Below, one piece after another: positions 8,113 to 15,928 of a DNA stretch of 39,278 nt. Below the pieces are notes generated by a model that saw only the letters and a program-made list of their open reading frames with translations, had not been told where the DNA came from and did not search any database. Source of the stretch: an uncultured Oscillospiraceae bacterium (lineage in GTDB: Bacteria; Bacillota; Clostridia; Oscillospirales; Oscillospiraceae); the NCBI GenBank assembly GCA_904395865.1, contig CAJFNY010000118.1, forward strand, positions 1-39,278. Reading direction: 5' to 3'. A program made the position numbers and the translations under genes. Within the stretch, counting starts at the first letter, position 1. Each line of letters starts with the position of its first letter.

Positions 8113-9328
8113 ACAGCTTCTCCACGGCGCCGAGGCACTGGCGGAAGGCGGCGGCGCCGGCCTCATCCCGCACGGCGAACAGCAGCCGGCGGAACTGCTT
8201 CTGGGCCGCGTCCTCCAGCTGGCTCCGGAGCCCCGCGGCGTCGCCGCCGTCCAGGGGCAGGGACTTGAGGGCCGTGTCCACCCGGGCCACCGAGTCCCGG
8301 GCGAACTGCCGGGCCAGACGGTCCGTCAGGGGGATCATGTCGCGGCAGTCGTACCACGTCAGGAACTCCTGGATCTGCCCTGCCAGCACCGCCTCCGCCC
8401 GGGCGCGCAGGGCCTGCAGGTCGGCCGACTCGGGCGGGCGGAAGCTGTCGATGTCGAAGAGACGGATGCCGGGCAGCGCCGCCACCCGCGGGTCGATGTC
8501 CCGGGGCACGGCCAGGTCGATGAACAGCGCGCCGGGCTTCCACGAGGCGCGGCAGACGTCGTCGTACTTGAGGGTGACGTTGGGGCTGGTGGTGGCGCTG
8601 AGGACGATGTCGCTCCCGGGCAGCAGCTCCAGGCGGCGGCCGTAGTCGATGCGGGCGCAGCCCACGGGGATCTCCACCACGCCGCTGCGGTACTGCCGGA
8701 CGGTGACGGTCACGTCGGCGCCGGCCTCCCGCAGGGCCGTGGCGGCCAGCTTTCCCATGCGGCCGTTGCCGATGACGAGGCACTTCCGGCCGCGGAAGTC
8801 GTATCCCTCCGACCGCAGCAGCTCCATGCACGAGCCCACGGCGCCGGCGTTGGCCGTGGACGTCTGCATGCCGGACTTGACCTTCTTGGCCGCCGTGATG
8901 GCCATGCGGAACAGCACCTCCAGCACCGTGTCGGTGCAGAGGGAAGCCCGGGCCCGGTCCAGGGCCTCCTTGACCTGGGTGAGAATCTGGTCGTCCCCGA
9001 AGATCTGGGACTGGAGGCCGCTGGCCATGTGGAACAGGTACGCCACGGCCTCCTCGCCCCGGCGGGCGCGGAAGCGGCCGCCGTACGCCGCCGGGTCGGC
9101 GCCGGCGGCGGCGCAGAGGCAGCCGATCAGGTCCGGCTCGGCGTCGGGGCGGCAGTGGACCCACAGCTCCGTGCGGTTGCAGGTGGACAGCAGCAGCGCC
9201 CCCAGCACGCCCGGCAGGGCCGCGGCCGCGGCCATCCGCTCCGCCTGGACGGTGGTGGTGAAGGAGAACGCCTCCCGCACCTCCACCGGGGCGGTGGTGT
9301 GGTCGATGCCGATCATCTGAATGTTCAT
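8099..9328 (-). CDS. hemA: Glutamyl-tRNA reductase
   Basis: HemA reduces glutamyl-tRNA(Glu) to glutamate-1-semialdehyde, the committed step of C5 tetrapyrrole synthesis. The 409-residue protein has the catalytic cysteine C50 in LLSTCNRTELW, the QIFGDDQIL segment, and the NADPH-binding VIGNGRMGKLA. The ATG at 9328 lacks a canonical GGAGG; GGTGAT (9342-9337) could pair with the 3' extended anti-Shine-Dalgarno. The M at residue 5 is an alternative. It is the first gene of the operon and lies 43 bases downstream of an intrinsic terminator preceded by a cobalamin riboswitch, so transcription is expected to fall when cobalamin is plentiful. Confidence 0.96.
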   Translation of the reverse strand: MNIQMIGIDHTTAPVEVREAFSFTTTVQAERMAAAAALPGVLGALLLSTCNRTELWVHCRPDAEPDLIGCLCAAAGADPAAYGGRFRARRGEEAVAYLFHMASGLQSQIFGDDQILTQVKEALDRARASLCTDTVLEVLFRMAITAAKKVKSGMQTSTANAGAVGSCMELLRSEGYDFRGRKCLVIGNGRMGKLAATALREAGADVTVTVRQYRSGVVEIPVGCARIDYGRRLELLPGSDIVLSATTSPNVTLKYDDVCRASWKPGALFIDLAVPRDIDPRVAALPGIRLFDIDSFRPPESADLQALRARAEAVLAGQIQEFLTWYDCRDMIPLTDRLARQFARDSVARVDTALKSLPLDGGDAAGLRSQLEDAAQKQFRRLLFAVRDEAGAAAFRQCLGAVEKLYGPS

Positions 9329-9371
9329 GGGTGTGCATCACCGGTTTTCTCTCTGGAATCGCGGATACGGC

Positions 9372-9420
9372 AAAAAACGGCCCTGCCGCCGCGGCGCCTG
9401 GGGCGCCCGGGGCAGAGCCG
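9372..9420 (-). terminator. Riboswitch-associated intrinsic terminator before hemA
   Basis: On the minus strand the arms CGGCTCTGCC (9420-9411) and GGCAGGGCCG (9387-9378) pair with one G-U and are followed directly by six T (9377-9372). The position between the cobalamin aptamer and hemA, with no gene end in between, marks it as the expression platform of the riboswitch rather than the end of an upstream transcript. Confidence 0.88.
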
Positions 9421-9459
9421 GCGGGCCTCCGGCGGCCGTGACGCGCGGCGCGGAGCAAT

Positions 9460-9549
9460 GCAGCCGGCCGGCGTTCTGGCTCCGGCGCGCGGGCGCCGTT
9501 ACAGTAGCGGCACTGCACAGGTCTCGCACCTGTTTCTCCCGCCGGCTGC
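9460..9549 (-). promoter_or_regulatory. Compact cobalamin riboswitch aptamer
   Basis: Read on the minus strand, a perfect 9-bp closing stem (GCAGCCGGC with GCCGGCTGC) encloses the conserved cobalamin-aptamer elements in order. These are GGGAG; the hairpin CAGGTGCGAGACCTG (family GGTGxxAATCC); the core CCGCTACTGTAA (family CCGCxACTGTxA); and the B12-box-like AGCCAGAACGCCGGCC (family AGYCMGgAgaCCkGCC). Between core and B12 box there is only a 16-base hairpin (CGGCGC/GCGCCG), so the large peripheral stems of full-length AdoCbl aptamers are absent, as in compact Cbl-II-type aptamers. A terminator lies between it and hemA. Identity is strong from motif order; ligand preference (adenosyl-, methyl- or hydroxocobalamin) is not determined. 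Confidence 0.87.
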
Positions 9550-9576
9550 GTCGTATCCACTTGTCTGACTCCTTAA

Positions 9577-9605
9577 AGAATACTATCTTCCCCCGGCGCC
9601 GTCAA
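9577..9605 (-). promoter_or_regulatory. Promoter of the hem operon
   Basis: Minus-strand TTGACG (9605-9600) is separated by 17 bases from TATTCT (9582-9577), close to consensus. Transcription would begin near 9570, about 20 bases before the cobalamin aptamer, which fits a riboswitch leader. Confidence 0.8.
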
Positions 9606-9625
9606 GTCCCCGGGCGGAAAAACTC

Positions 9626-11167
9626 CTACCGCAGGTAGCCGGTGACGCCGTTGGCGTCCATCCAGGCGCGCTTGCCGTCCATGAGCCGCTGCAGCGCCGC
9701 CGAGGGCCGGCCCTGTTCCGACAGGTACGCCTGGAGCTGGAACAGGTCGTTGTACGTCAGGTACGGGTAGTCCACGCCGCCGAACGTGCCGTCGGGATAG
9801 CGGGCGTAGTGGAGGCTGCCGTCGGACTTGCGCCACCGGGCCTCCGTGTCCTCCACGGCCCGGAGCATCCGGCCGGCCAGCCGGGCCAGCTCCGGCCGCT
9901 CCAGCCGGCCGGCGAAGTGGTACAGGCAGAGGATCTCCGAGAGCTGGTGGTTCAGGGACGTGTGGGTCGGCAGACCGCCGTCGGGGTGGAAGTAGTCGGC
10001 TACCAGCCAGCCGCCGCCGTCGGTGGCGGTGTGGTGGCCGGCGGCGTAATCCAGGAAGAAGTCGAAGTAGCGGTCCATGGCGGCGTCGAACGTCCGGCAC
10101 GGGAACCACTCGGCCGCCTTGTCGTACAGCAGCACCAGCTCCGTGTTGAAGCGGGTGTCGTAGAAGCCGCCGCCGATCCCGTAGTCCCCCTGCAGCCACT
10201 GGCTCTCCGGCAGGGTGGGAAACCAGCCGCCGTCGGTCTGCTGCAGGAGCATCGTGTCGAGGCCGGCCACGGCCAGGTCCCGGGCGGCCCGGACCTGGGG
10301 CGCGCCGTAGACCCAGCTCCTGACGAGGTAGGCGGCCGGAAGCCGGTAGTGGCAGTTCTCGCCGCTGGGGGTGTACGTCTCCGGCGAGGGGTAGTAGTAC
10401 CCGTCGTAGCACCATTTGCCCACACCGTCCAGGGTGTAGGCCGACCAGAAGCCGCCGTCGTTGCCGCCGGCCCAGTCCAGCAGCGGCCCGGAGGAGGATA
10501 CGGCCGTCCAGTCGGCGCAGCTGCCGGCCGGCAGCTGCGGCACGGTCAGCTCCAGCAGCAGCCCGTCGCCGTCGGCCGTGATCTCCAGGGCGCCGTCCAG
10601 CCGCGGCTCGTAGCGGAGGGTGCCGCTGCCCAGGTCGTCGTAGACCTTGGGCGTGTAGATCATGGTCTCGCCGCCGTCGCTGCCGGTCAGGAAAATGCAG
10701 CCGGCGCGGACGGTGCCGGGAGCCAGCGGCGCCTCCCGCCAGTGCTCGGCCCGGACATCGTACCAGCGGAGCACCCCGCCGTCCGCCGGCATCCGCCACC
10801 GGGCCAGCACCGGCCCGTCCAGATTGCCGCCGCTGGTCACGCGGCCCATGGACACGGTGTCGCCGTCGGGGAGCGTGTAGCAGCGGTGCCGGACGGTGGC
10901 GCCGGTCTCGTGGTCAGTGGTGGTGTGGGAGGTGACGGCAACGTCGCCGCCGTCGGCCTCCAGCGTGCGGACGTCCACACGGCCGCCGCAGGCCGGGCAG
11001 CGGACGCCCTGCTGCGGCGCGGGGGCGTCCGCCCGGCTGTACGTTCCCTGGGGGCCGACGGCCTCCGCGGTGGGATCGGGCGGGACGGTGGGGCTGGGGA
11101 GCATCCGAACGGCCGCGGCCAGCACGGCGAGGATCAGAATGCAGAGCAGCAGGATGAAGCGTTTCAC
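9626..11167 (-). CDS. Membrane-anchored/secreted protein of unknown function, alpha-toroid-like C-terminal half
   Basis: I do not recognise this protein with certainty. From the GTG at 11167 it has 513 residues: a basic start and a strongly hydrophobic segment (VKRFILLLCILILAVLAAAV), that is a signal anchor or signal peptide, then a CPACGG pair near residue 55 and a beta-rich part with TGSDGGETMIY. The C-terminal half has recurring helix-loop motifs (LLQQTDGGWFP, DYGIGGGFYDTRFNTELVLLY, TSLNHQLSEILCLYHFAGR), reminiscent of alpha/alpha-toroid carbohydrate enzymes such as glucuronyl C5-epimerase-like or six-hairpin proteins. The start is chosen because AAGGAGG precedes GTG by about 8 bases; the ATG at 11206 has no such site. 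It is followed by the hem promoter and stands alone. Confidence 0.65.
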   Translation of the reverse strand: MKRFILLLCILILAVLAAAVRMLPSPTVPPDPTAEAVGPQGTYSRADAPAPQQGVRCPACGGRVDVRTLEADGGDVAVTSHTTTDHETGATVRHRCYTLPDGDTVSMGRVTSGGNLDGPVLARWRMPADGGVLRWYDVRAEHWREAPLAPGTVRAGCIFLTGSDGGETMIYTPKVYDDLGSGTLRYEPRLDGALEITADGDGLLLELTVPQLPAGSCADWTAVSSSGPLLDWAGGNDGGFWSAYTLDGVGKWCYDGYYYPSPETYTPSGENCHYRLPAAYLVRSWVYGAPQVRAARDLAVAGLDTMLLQQTDGGWFPTLPESQWLQGDYGIGGGFYDTRFNTELVLLYDKAAEWFPCRTFDAAMDRYFDFFLDYAAGHHTATDGGGWLVADYFHPDGGLPTHTSLNHQLSEILCLYHFAGRLERPELARLAGRMLRAVEDTEARWRKSDGSLHYARYPDGTFGGVDYPYLTYNDLFQLQAYLSEQGRPSAALQRLMDGKRAWMDANGVTGYLR

Positions 11168-11252
11168 GGCGGGCGCCTCCTTCTTCTGAAATTGCACCTT
11201 CAGCATACCAGCGCCGCGGCCGTTTTTTTCCGCCAGTTGACCGGCGGAGCTA

Positions 11253-11281
11253 TTGACAAAGCCGCCCCGAGCCGGTATACT
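11253..11281 (+). promoter_or_regulatory. Strong promoter of the polyamine operon
   Basis: TTGACA (11253-11258) is separated by 17 bases from TATACT (11276-11281), a perfect -35 with a near-perfect -10. It reads towards speD, whose start is about 370 bases further on, leaving an unusually long leader. It diverges from the unknown membrane-protein gene that starts at 11167. Confidence 0.85.
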
Positions 11282-11657
11282 GAGACTGCTATGTGATATG
11301 AGTTCCTGACAGAGTATCCATGCAAATATTTCTTCGACCACCCGCCAGGGGGAAAGGCCATCGGACAGCCGGGTCAACTGCCGCCGGGCGGCCGCGCGCC
11401 GCCGTTATTGATTGAGTTCGAAGCTCAATTTTATGAGTTGAATTTTGTACCACGCTGTGGGAACCGCATCAACTTGTAAAACGGTCAATAAAGAGTAGTA
11501 AAAGTAAGTATTTGCTATATAGACTCTGTTATGAAGCTGTTTGGGAGGCCGCCTGCGGCGGCGCCCGCCAGGCATCCGTGTGTTACAGACAGTATGCGAT
11601 TCCGCATGCTGTCTTTTTTTGCGGAAACTGCCGGAAACGGCGGACGGAGGGCTTGCC
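11282..11657 (+). promoter_or_regulatory. Long 5' leader of speD, candidate attenuation region
   Basis: This stretch of about 370 bases has no convincing gene. It contains a G+C-rich start, a sharply A+T-rich patch at about 11404-11530 unlike its surroundings, a 6-bp hairpin ATTGAG/CTCAAT (11411-11429), a G+C hairpin GCCGCC/GGCGGC (11548-11562), and an intrinsic terminator at 11588-11620 just before the speD ribosome-binding site (ACGGAGGG, 11643-11650). A 31-codon frame (11320-11415) with several Arg codons has no good ribosome-binding site. I found no SAM-I, guanidine-I or other familiar riboswitch core. Confidence 0.55.
11588..11620 (+). terminator. Intrinsic terminator immediately upstream of speD
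   Basis: An 11-bp stem (11588-11598 with 11603-11613, one G-T pair) with loop ATTC is followed by seven T. It lies 23 bases before the speD Shine-Dalgarno and within the transcript from the 11253 promoter, so it must be read through for the operon to be expressed. That makes it a leader attenuator, unless a promoter I have not recognised lies downstream. Confidence 0.88.
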
Positions 11658-12416
11658 ATGGGCGAAAAACTGAGACTGTACGGCTTCAACAACCTGACGA
11701 AGGCGCTGAGCTTCAACATCTACGATGTCTGCTACGCCAAGTACCCCCGGGAGCAGCGGGAGTACATTGCCTACATCGACGAGCAGTACAACGCCGAGCG
11801 CCTGACCGGCATCCTGACGACGCTGACCGACATGATCGGCGCGCGGATCCTCAACATCGCCCGGCAGGACTACGAGCCCCAGGGGGCGTCGGTGGCGATC
11901 CTGATCGCCGAGGGCTCCATGGTCCCGGCCGGGGACACGCAGCTGGCCCACCTGGACAAGAGCCACGTGACGGTGCACACGTACCCGGAGTACCACCCGG
12001 AGACGAGCCTGGCCACGTTCCGGGTGGACATCGACGTGGCCACCTGCGGGGAGATCACGCCGCTGTCCACGCTGGATTACCTGATCGGCTCTTTCGACTC
12101 GGACATCATCACCATGGACTACCGGGTCCGCGGCTTCACCCGGGACGTGCACGGGCGGAAGCTGTTCATGGACCACCGGGTCACTTCGATCCAGGACTAC
12201 ATCAGCGAGGACATCCTCCAGCGGTACGACGCCGTGGACATGAACGTCTACAGCGCAAACCTGTTCCACACGCGGATGATGCGCCGGAGCATCGACCTGC
12301 AGGACTACCTGTTCCGGACCGACGTCAGTGAGCTGCCGCCGCAGGTGCGCCTGGAGATCACCAACAACCTGAGCCGCGAGATGATCGAAATCTTCAGCGG
12401 CCAGAACATCTACTGA
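11658..12416 (+). CDS. speD: S-adenosylmethionine decarboxylase proenzyme
   Basis: SpeD supplies decarboxylated SAM, the aminopropyl donor. The 252-residue protein is of the E. coli (long bacterial) type, sharing the [35 protein letters not shown] and [10 protein letters not shown] segments. Autocleavage is expected between K101 and S102, creating the pyruvoyl group. The ATG at 11658 follows ACGGAGGG; the frame is open further upstream, but that part crosses the terminator. It is the first gene of the polyamine operon and its stop overlaps an ATG (TGATG) of the next frame. Confidence 0.96.
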   Translation: MGEKLRLYGFNNLTKALSFNIYDVCYAKYPREQREYIAYIDEQYNAERLTGILTTLTDMIGARILNIARQDYEPQGASVAILIAEGSMVPAGDTQLAHLDKSHVTVHTYPEYHPETSLATFRVDIDVATCGEITPLSTLDYLIGSFDSDIITMDYRVRGFTRDVHGRKLFMDHRVTSIQDYISEDILQRYDAVDMNVYSANLFHTRMMRRSIDLQDYLFRTDVSELPPQVRLEITNNLSREMIEIFSGQNIY

Positions 12417-12436
12417 TGGAAGGAGGCGGCTGCCGG

Positions 12437-13894
12437 TTGAAGCAGCTGGATCAGACCCGCGCGCCCATCTACGAGGCTCTGGAGCACTTCCGGAGCCTGC
12501 GGGTGGTGCCCTTCGACGTGCCGGGCCACAAGCGCGGCCGCGGCAACCCGGAGCTGGTGCGGCTGCTGGGGGAGCGGTGCGTGGGCATGGACGTCAACTC
12601 CATGAAGCCGCTGGACAATCTCTGCCATCCCGTCTCGGTGATCCGCGAGGCCGAGGAGCTGGCGGCCGACGCCTTCGGCGCGGCCCACGCCTTCCTGATG
12701 GTCGGCGGCACCACCAGCGCCGTCCAGAGCATGGTGCTCGCGTCGGTGCAGCGGGGCGACGAGATCATCCTGCCGCGGAACGTCCACCGCAGCGTCATGG
12801 GAGCGCTGGTGCTCTGCGGCGCCATTCCGGTCTACGTCAACCCCCAGTGCGACGACCGGCTGGGCATCCCGCTGGGCATGCGGGCCGAGGAGGTGGCCGC
12901 CGCCATCCGCGCCCACCCGAAGGCCAGGGCCGTGCTCGTCAACAACCCCACGTACTACGGCGTCTGCTCCGACCTGCGGACCATCGTCCGCCTGGCTCAC
13001 GAGCATGGGATGCTCTGCCTGGCCGACGAGGCCCACGGCACCCACTTCTACTTCAGCGACCGGCTGCCCCCGTCGGCCATGGCCGCCGGCGCCGACATGG
13101 CCGCCGTGTCCATGCACAAGTCCGGCGGCAGCCTGACCCAGAGCAGCCTGCTGCTGGCCGGCCCCGCGGTGCACCCGGGGTACGTCCGCCAGATCATCAA
13201 CCTGACCCAGACCACCAGCGCCTCGTACCTGCTGCTCAGCAGCCTGGACATCGCCCGGCGGAACCTGGCCCTCCGGGGGGAGCAGGAGTTCGCGCGGGTC
13301 ATCGGCCTGGCCGAATACGCCCGGACGGAGATCAACGGCATCGGCGGATACTACGCCTTCGGCCGCGAGCTCATCAACGGCGGCAGCGTCTACGACTTCG
13401 ACGTGACGAAGCTGTCGGTCAACACCCTGGACGTGGGCCTGGCCGGCATCGAGGTCTACGACCTGCTCCGGGACGAGTACGACATCCAGATCGAGTTCGG
13501 CGACCTGGGCAACATCCTGGCCTACCTGTCCATCGGCGACCGGCCGCGGGAGATCGAGCGCCTGGTGGGCGCCCTCAGTGAGGTGCGCCGCCGCTTCGGC
13601 CGGCCGGACAGCGCCGGCCTCATGAAGCAGGAGTACATCGAGCCGCAGGTGGCCGTTTCGCCACAGGCGGCGTTCTACGCGCCCCAGCGGAGCCTGCCGC
13701 TGGACGAGACGGCCGGGCGCGTCTGCTGCGAGTTCGTCATGTGTTACCCGCCGGGGATCCCGATCCTGGCGCCCGGCGAGCGGATCACGGAGCCGATCCT
13801 CGACTACATCCGCTACGCCAAGGCCAAGGGCTGCTCCATGACCGGCCCGGAGGACCCGGAGATCACCCGCCTGAACGTGCTGGAGGAACGATAG
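12437..13894 (+). CDS. speA: Arginine decarboxylase, PLP fold-type I (Orn/Lys/Arg decarboxylase family)
   Basis: The product matches the compact B. subtilis-type SpeA/YaaO group of Orn/Lys/Arg decarboxylases, with VPGHKRG near the N-terminus, LMVGGTTSAVQSM, LADEAHGTHFYF, and the PLP lysine in VSMHKSGGSLTQSS (K228 from this start). Arginine as substrate, giving agmatine, is inferred from the agmatinase gene in the same operon; lysine or ornithine is possible. I start at the TTG at 12437 because AAGGAGG (12420-12426) precedes it by 10 bases. The in-frame ATG at 12416 overlaps the speD stop but has no ribosome-binding site; it would add 7 residues, giving 492 in total. Confidence 0.9.
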   Translation: MKQLDQTRAPIYEALEHFRSLRVVPFDVPGHKRGRGNPELVRLLGERCVGMDVNSMKPLDNLCHPVSVIREAEELAADAFGAAHAFLMVGGTTSAVQSMVLASVQRGDEIILPRNVHRSVMGALVLCGAIPVYVNPQCDDRLGIPLGMRAEEVAAAIRAHPKARAVLVNNPTYYGVCSDLRTIVRLAHEHGMLCLADEAHGTHFYFSDRLPPSAMAAGADMAAVSMHKSGGSLTQSSLLLAGPAVHPGYVRQIINLTQTTSASYLLLSSLDIARRNLALRGEQEFARVIGLAEYARTEINGIGGYYAFGRELINGGSVYDFDVTKLSVNTLDVGLAGIEVYDLLRDEYDIQIEFGDLGNILAYLSIGDRPREIERLVGALSEVRRRFGRPDSAGLMKQEYIEPQVAVSPQAAFYAPQRSLPLDETAGRVCCEFVMCYPPGIPILAPGERITEPILDYIRYAKAKGCSMTGPEDPEITRLNVLEER

Positions 13895-14755
13895 ATGGAA
13901 TTCTGGTTCAGTGAGGAACAGACCCCCAACGTCCGCTTCTCGGTCCGGGTGGACCGGCAGCTGTACAGCGGCCGCAGCGAGTTCCAGCGGATCGACGTGT
14001 TCGAGTCGCCGGAGTTCGGCCGCTTCCTGACCCTGGACGGCTACATGATGCTGACGGAGAAGGACGAGTTCATCTACCACGAGATGATCGTCCACGTGCC
14101 CATGGCCGTCCACCCGCGGGTGCGGGACGTGCTCGTCATCGGGGCGGGGGACGGCGGCGTCATCCGGGAGCTGGCCCGCTACCCGGAGATTGAGCACATC
14201 GACATGGCCGAGATTGACCCGCAGGTGGTGGAGGTCTGCCGGGAGTACCTGCCCCAGACGGCCTGCGCCCTGGACGACCCGCGGCTGACGATCCACTACG
14301 AGGACGGCCTCCGCTTCGTCCGCGCGCCGGAGAACGCCTACGACCTGATCATCGTCGACTCCACCGACCCCTTCGGCCCCGGCGAGGGGCTGTTCACCCG
14401 GGAGTTCTACGGCAACTGCTGCAAGGCCCTGCGGGAGGACGGGATCATGGTCAACCAGCACGAGAGCCCGTTCTACGACCAGGACGCGGTCATGTGCCAG
14501 CGGGCCCACAAGCGGATCGTGGAGTCGTTCCCCATCAGCCGGGTGTACCAGGCCCACATTCCCACGTACGCCTCGGGCCACTGGCTGTTCGGCTTTGCCA
14601 GCAAGCGGTACCACCCGCTGAAGGACCTGGACGAGGCCCGCTGGAACGCCCGCGGCCTCCGCTGCCGCTACTATACGACGGCGCTCCACCGCGGAGCGTT
14701 CTACATTCCCGCCTACGTGGAGGAGATGCTGGAAGATGTGGAACCGGAACGTTGA
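13895..14755 (+). CDS. speE: Spermidine synthase (polyamine aminopropyltransferase)
   Basis: SpeE transfers the aminopropyl group from decarboxylated SAM to a diamine. The 286-residue protein has the N-terminal beta domain (LTLDGYMMLTEKDEFIYHEM), the nucleotide motif GAGDGG (83-88), the acidic AEIDPQVVEVCR, and the catalytic region IIVDSTDPFGPGEGLF (D155, D158). The ATG follows the speA stop directly (TAGATG) with GGAGG upstream. Putrescine is the usual acceptor. Since agmatinase follows, aminopropylation of agmatine and later removal of urea, as in Thermus, is an alternative. The gene overlaps speB by 20 bases. Confidence 0.95.
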   Translation: MEFWFSEEQTPNVRFSVRVDRQLYSGRSEFQRIDVFESPEFGRFLTLDGYMMLTEKDEFIYHEMIVHVPMAVHPRVRDVLVIGAGDGGVIRELARYPEIEHIDMAEIDPQVVEVCREYLPQTACALDDPRLTIHYEDGLRFVRAPENAYDLIIVDSTDPFGPGEGLFTREFYGNCCKALREDGIMVNQHESPFYDQDAVMCQRAHKRIVESFPISRVYQAHIPTYASGHWLFGFASKRYHPLKDLDEARWNARGLRCRYYTTALHRGAFYIPAYVEEMLEDVEPER

Positions 14756-15608
14756 GACCTTTCTCTGCTGCGACGCCGAGCCGGAGGCGGCGTCCACGGC
14801 GCTGTTCGGCGCGCCGTACGACTCCACCACCTCCTTCCGCCCCGGCGCCCGCTTCGGCCCCGGCACCATCCGGCGGGAGTCCTGGGGCCTGGAGAGCTAC
14901 AGCCCGTACCAGGACGCCGACCTGCTGGACTGCCGGATCGCCGACCTGGGCGACCTGGAGCTGCCCTTCGGCGACCCGGCCCCGGCGCTGGAGGCCATCG
15001 AGGCGCAGGCGGCGGCGCTGCTGGACGCCGGCGTCCGCCCGTTCCTGCTGGGCGGCGAGCACCTGGTGACGCTGGGGGCCGTCCGGGCTGCGGCGGCGCG
15101 CCACCCGGCACTGTGCATCGTCCACTTCGACGCCCACGCCGACCTGCGGGACGCGTACCTGGGCGCGTCGCTGTCCCACGCCTGCGTGCTGCGCCGGTGC
15201 TGGGAGCTGCTGGGCGACGGGCGGATCTTCCAGTTCGGCATCCGCTCCGGCGACCGGGAGGAGTTCCGCTGGGGCGCGGCCCACGTGGCCACCCGCCGCT
15301 TCGACTTCCAGGGGCTGGAGGAGACGGTGGAGGCCCTGGCCGGGCGGCCCGTGTACGTGACGGTGGATCTGGACGTGCTGGACCCGTCGGTCTTTCCGGG
15401 CACCGGCACGCCGGAGCCCGGCGGCGTCGCCTTCGACGCGCTGCGCCGGGCGGTGACGCTGGTCTGCAGCCGCTGCCGCGTGGTGGCCTGCGACGTCAAT
15501 GAGCTGAGCCCCCACTACGACGCCAGCGGCAGCTCCACGGCGGCCGCCTGCAAGATCGTCCGGGAGATGCTGCTGGCCCTGGAGGCGCCGGCGGCCGGCA
15601 CGCCGTAA
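14736..15608 (+). CDS. speB: Agmatinase (ureohydrolase family)
   Basis: The product hydrolyses agmatine to putrescine and urea, or possibly N1-aminopropylagmatine to spermidine. The 290-residue protein has all metal-binding motifs of the arginase/agmatinase family: GGEH (H109), FDAHAD (D132, H134, D136) and DLDVLDP (D211, D213), plus the PGTGTPEPGG loop. The start overlaps the end of speE by 20 bases, so translation is probably coupled. Position between speA/speE and the carboxyspermidine genes supports a polyamine role rather than arginine catabolism. Confidence 0.94.
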   Translation: MWNRNVETFLCCDAEPEAASTALFGAPYDSTTSFRPGARFGPGTIRRESWGLESYSPYQDADLLDCRIADLGDLELPFGDPAPALEAIEAQAAALLDAGVRPFLLGGEHLVTLGAVRAAAARHPALCIVHFDAHADLRDAYLGASLSHACVLRRCWELLGDGRIFQFGIRSGDREEFRWGAAHVATRRFDFQGLEETVEALAGRPVYVTVDLDVLDPSVFPGTGTPEPGGVAFDALRRAVTLVCSRCRVVACDVNELSPHYDASGSSTAAACKIVREMLLALEAPAAGTP

Positions 15609-15658
15609 CGGCTGGGAGAAAGAGAGAAACGGAGATAGATGAGAGAAGGCCCCTGCGG

Positions 15659-15901
15659 ATGGACGAGGGGCAGAAGGAGCAGTTCCTCCAGCAGTGTCGC
15701 CGGTGCCAGGGGCAGCGAGCCGCCGCTGTGGCCCAGACCGGGACAGGATCCTGACCATGGCCGACGGCATGCCCCTCCCGCCTCACCGGCGAGCGGGTGC
15801 AGGCGGCCCTGCTGCAGCCGGCCGGCGACTACCGGCCGGCCCGGGAGGAATTGCTCCGCTGCAAAAAGAAACTGTTCGGCAAGTGGGTCCGCCGCCGCTG
15901 A
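15659..15901 (+). pseudogene. Possible small gene interrupted by an in-frame TGA
   Basis: The 320-base gap between speB and the next gene holds one frame that looks coding except for a TGA at 15752. Before the stop: 31 residues beginning MDEGQKEQFLQQCRRC. After it: about 48 residues including LTGERVQAALLQ and EELLRCKKKLFGKWVRRR. The two halves share the same frame with plausible G+C-rich codon use. It could be a decayed small protein, two unrelated tiny frames, or chance. No family is recognised. Confidence 0.3.
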
Positions 15902-15928
15902 GGCGCGGACCGGGAAAGGAGATACAGA

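Noticed and set aside
11282-11657. SAM or guanidine riboswitch in the speD leader
   Set aside because: I looked for the conserved cores of SAM-I and guanidine-I aptamers and did not find them.
12410-14869. 819-codon frame on the minus strand across speD-speE
   Set aside because: It is antisense to speA and speE, which have full family motifs; the translation is rich in repeated Val/Gly/Arg/His, typical of a shadow frame in high-G+C DNA.
15752-15754. TGA read as selenocysteine in the small frame
   Set aside because: No recognisable SECIS-like hairpin directly after the codon and no known selenoprotein family; decay or chance is simpler.
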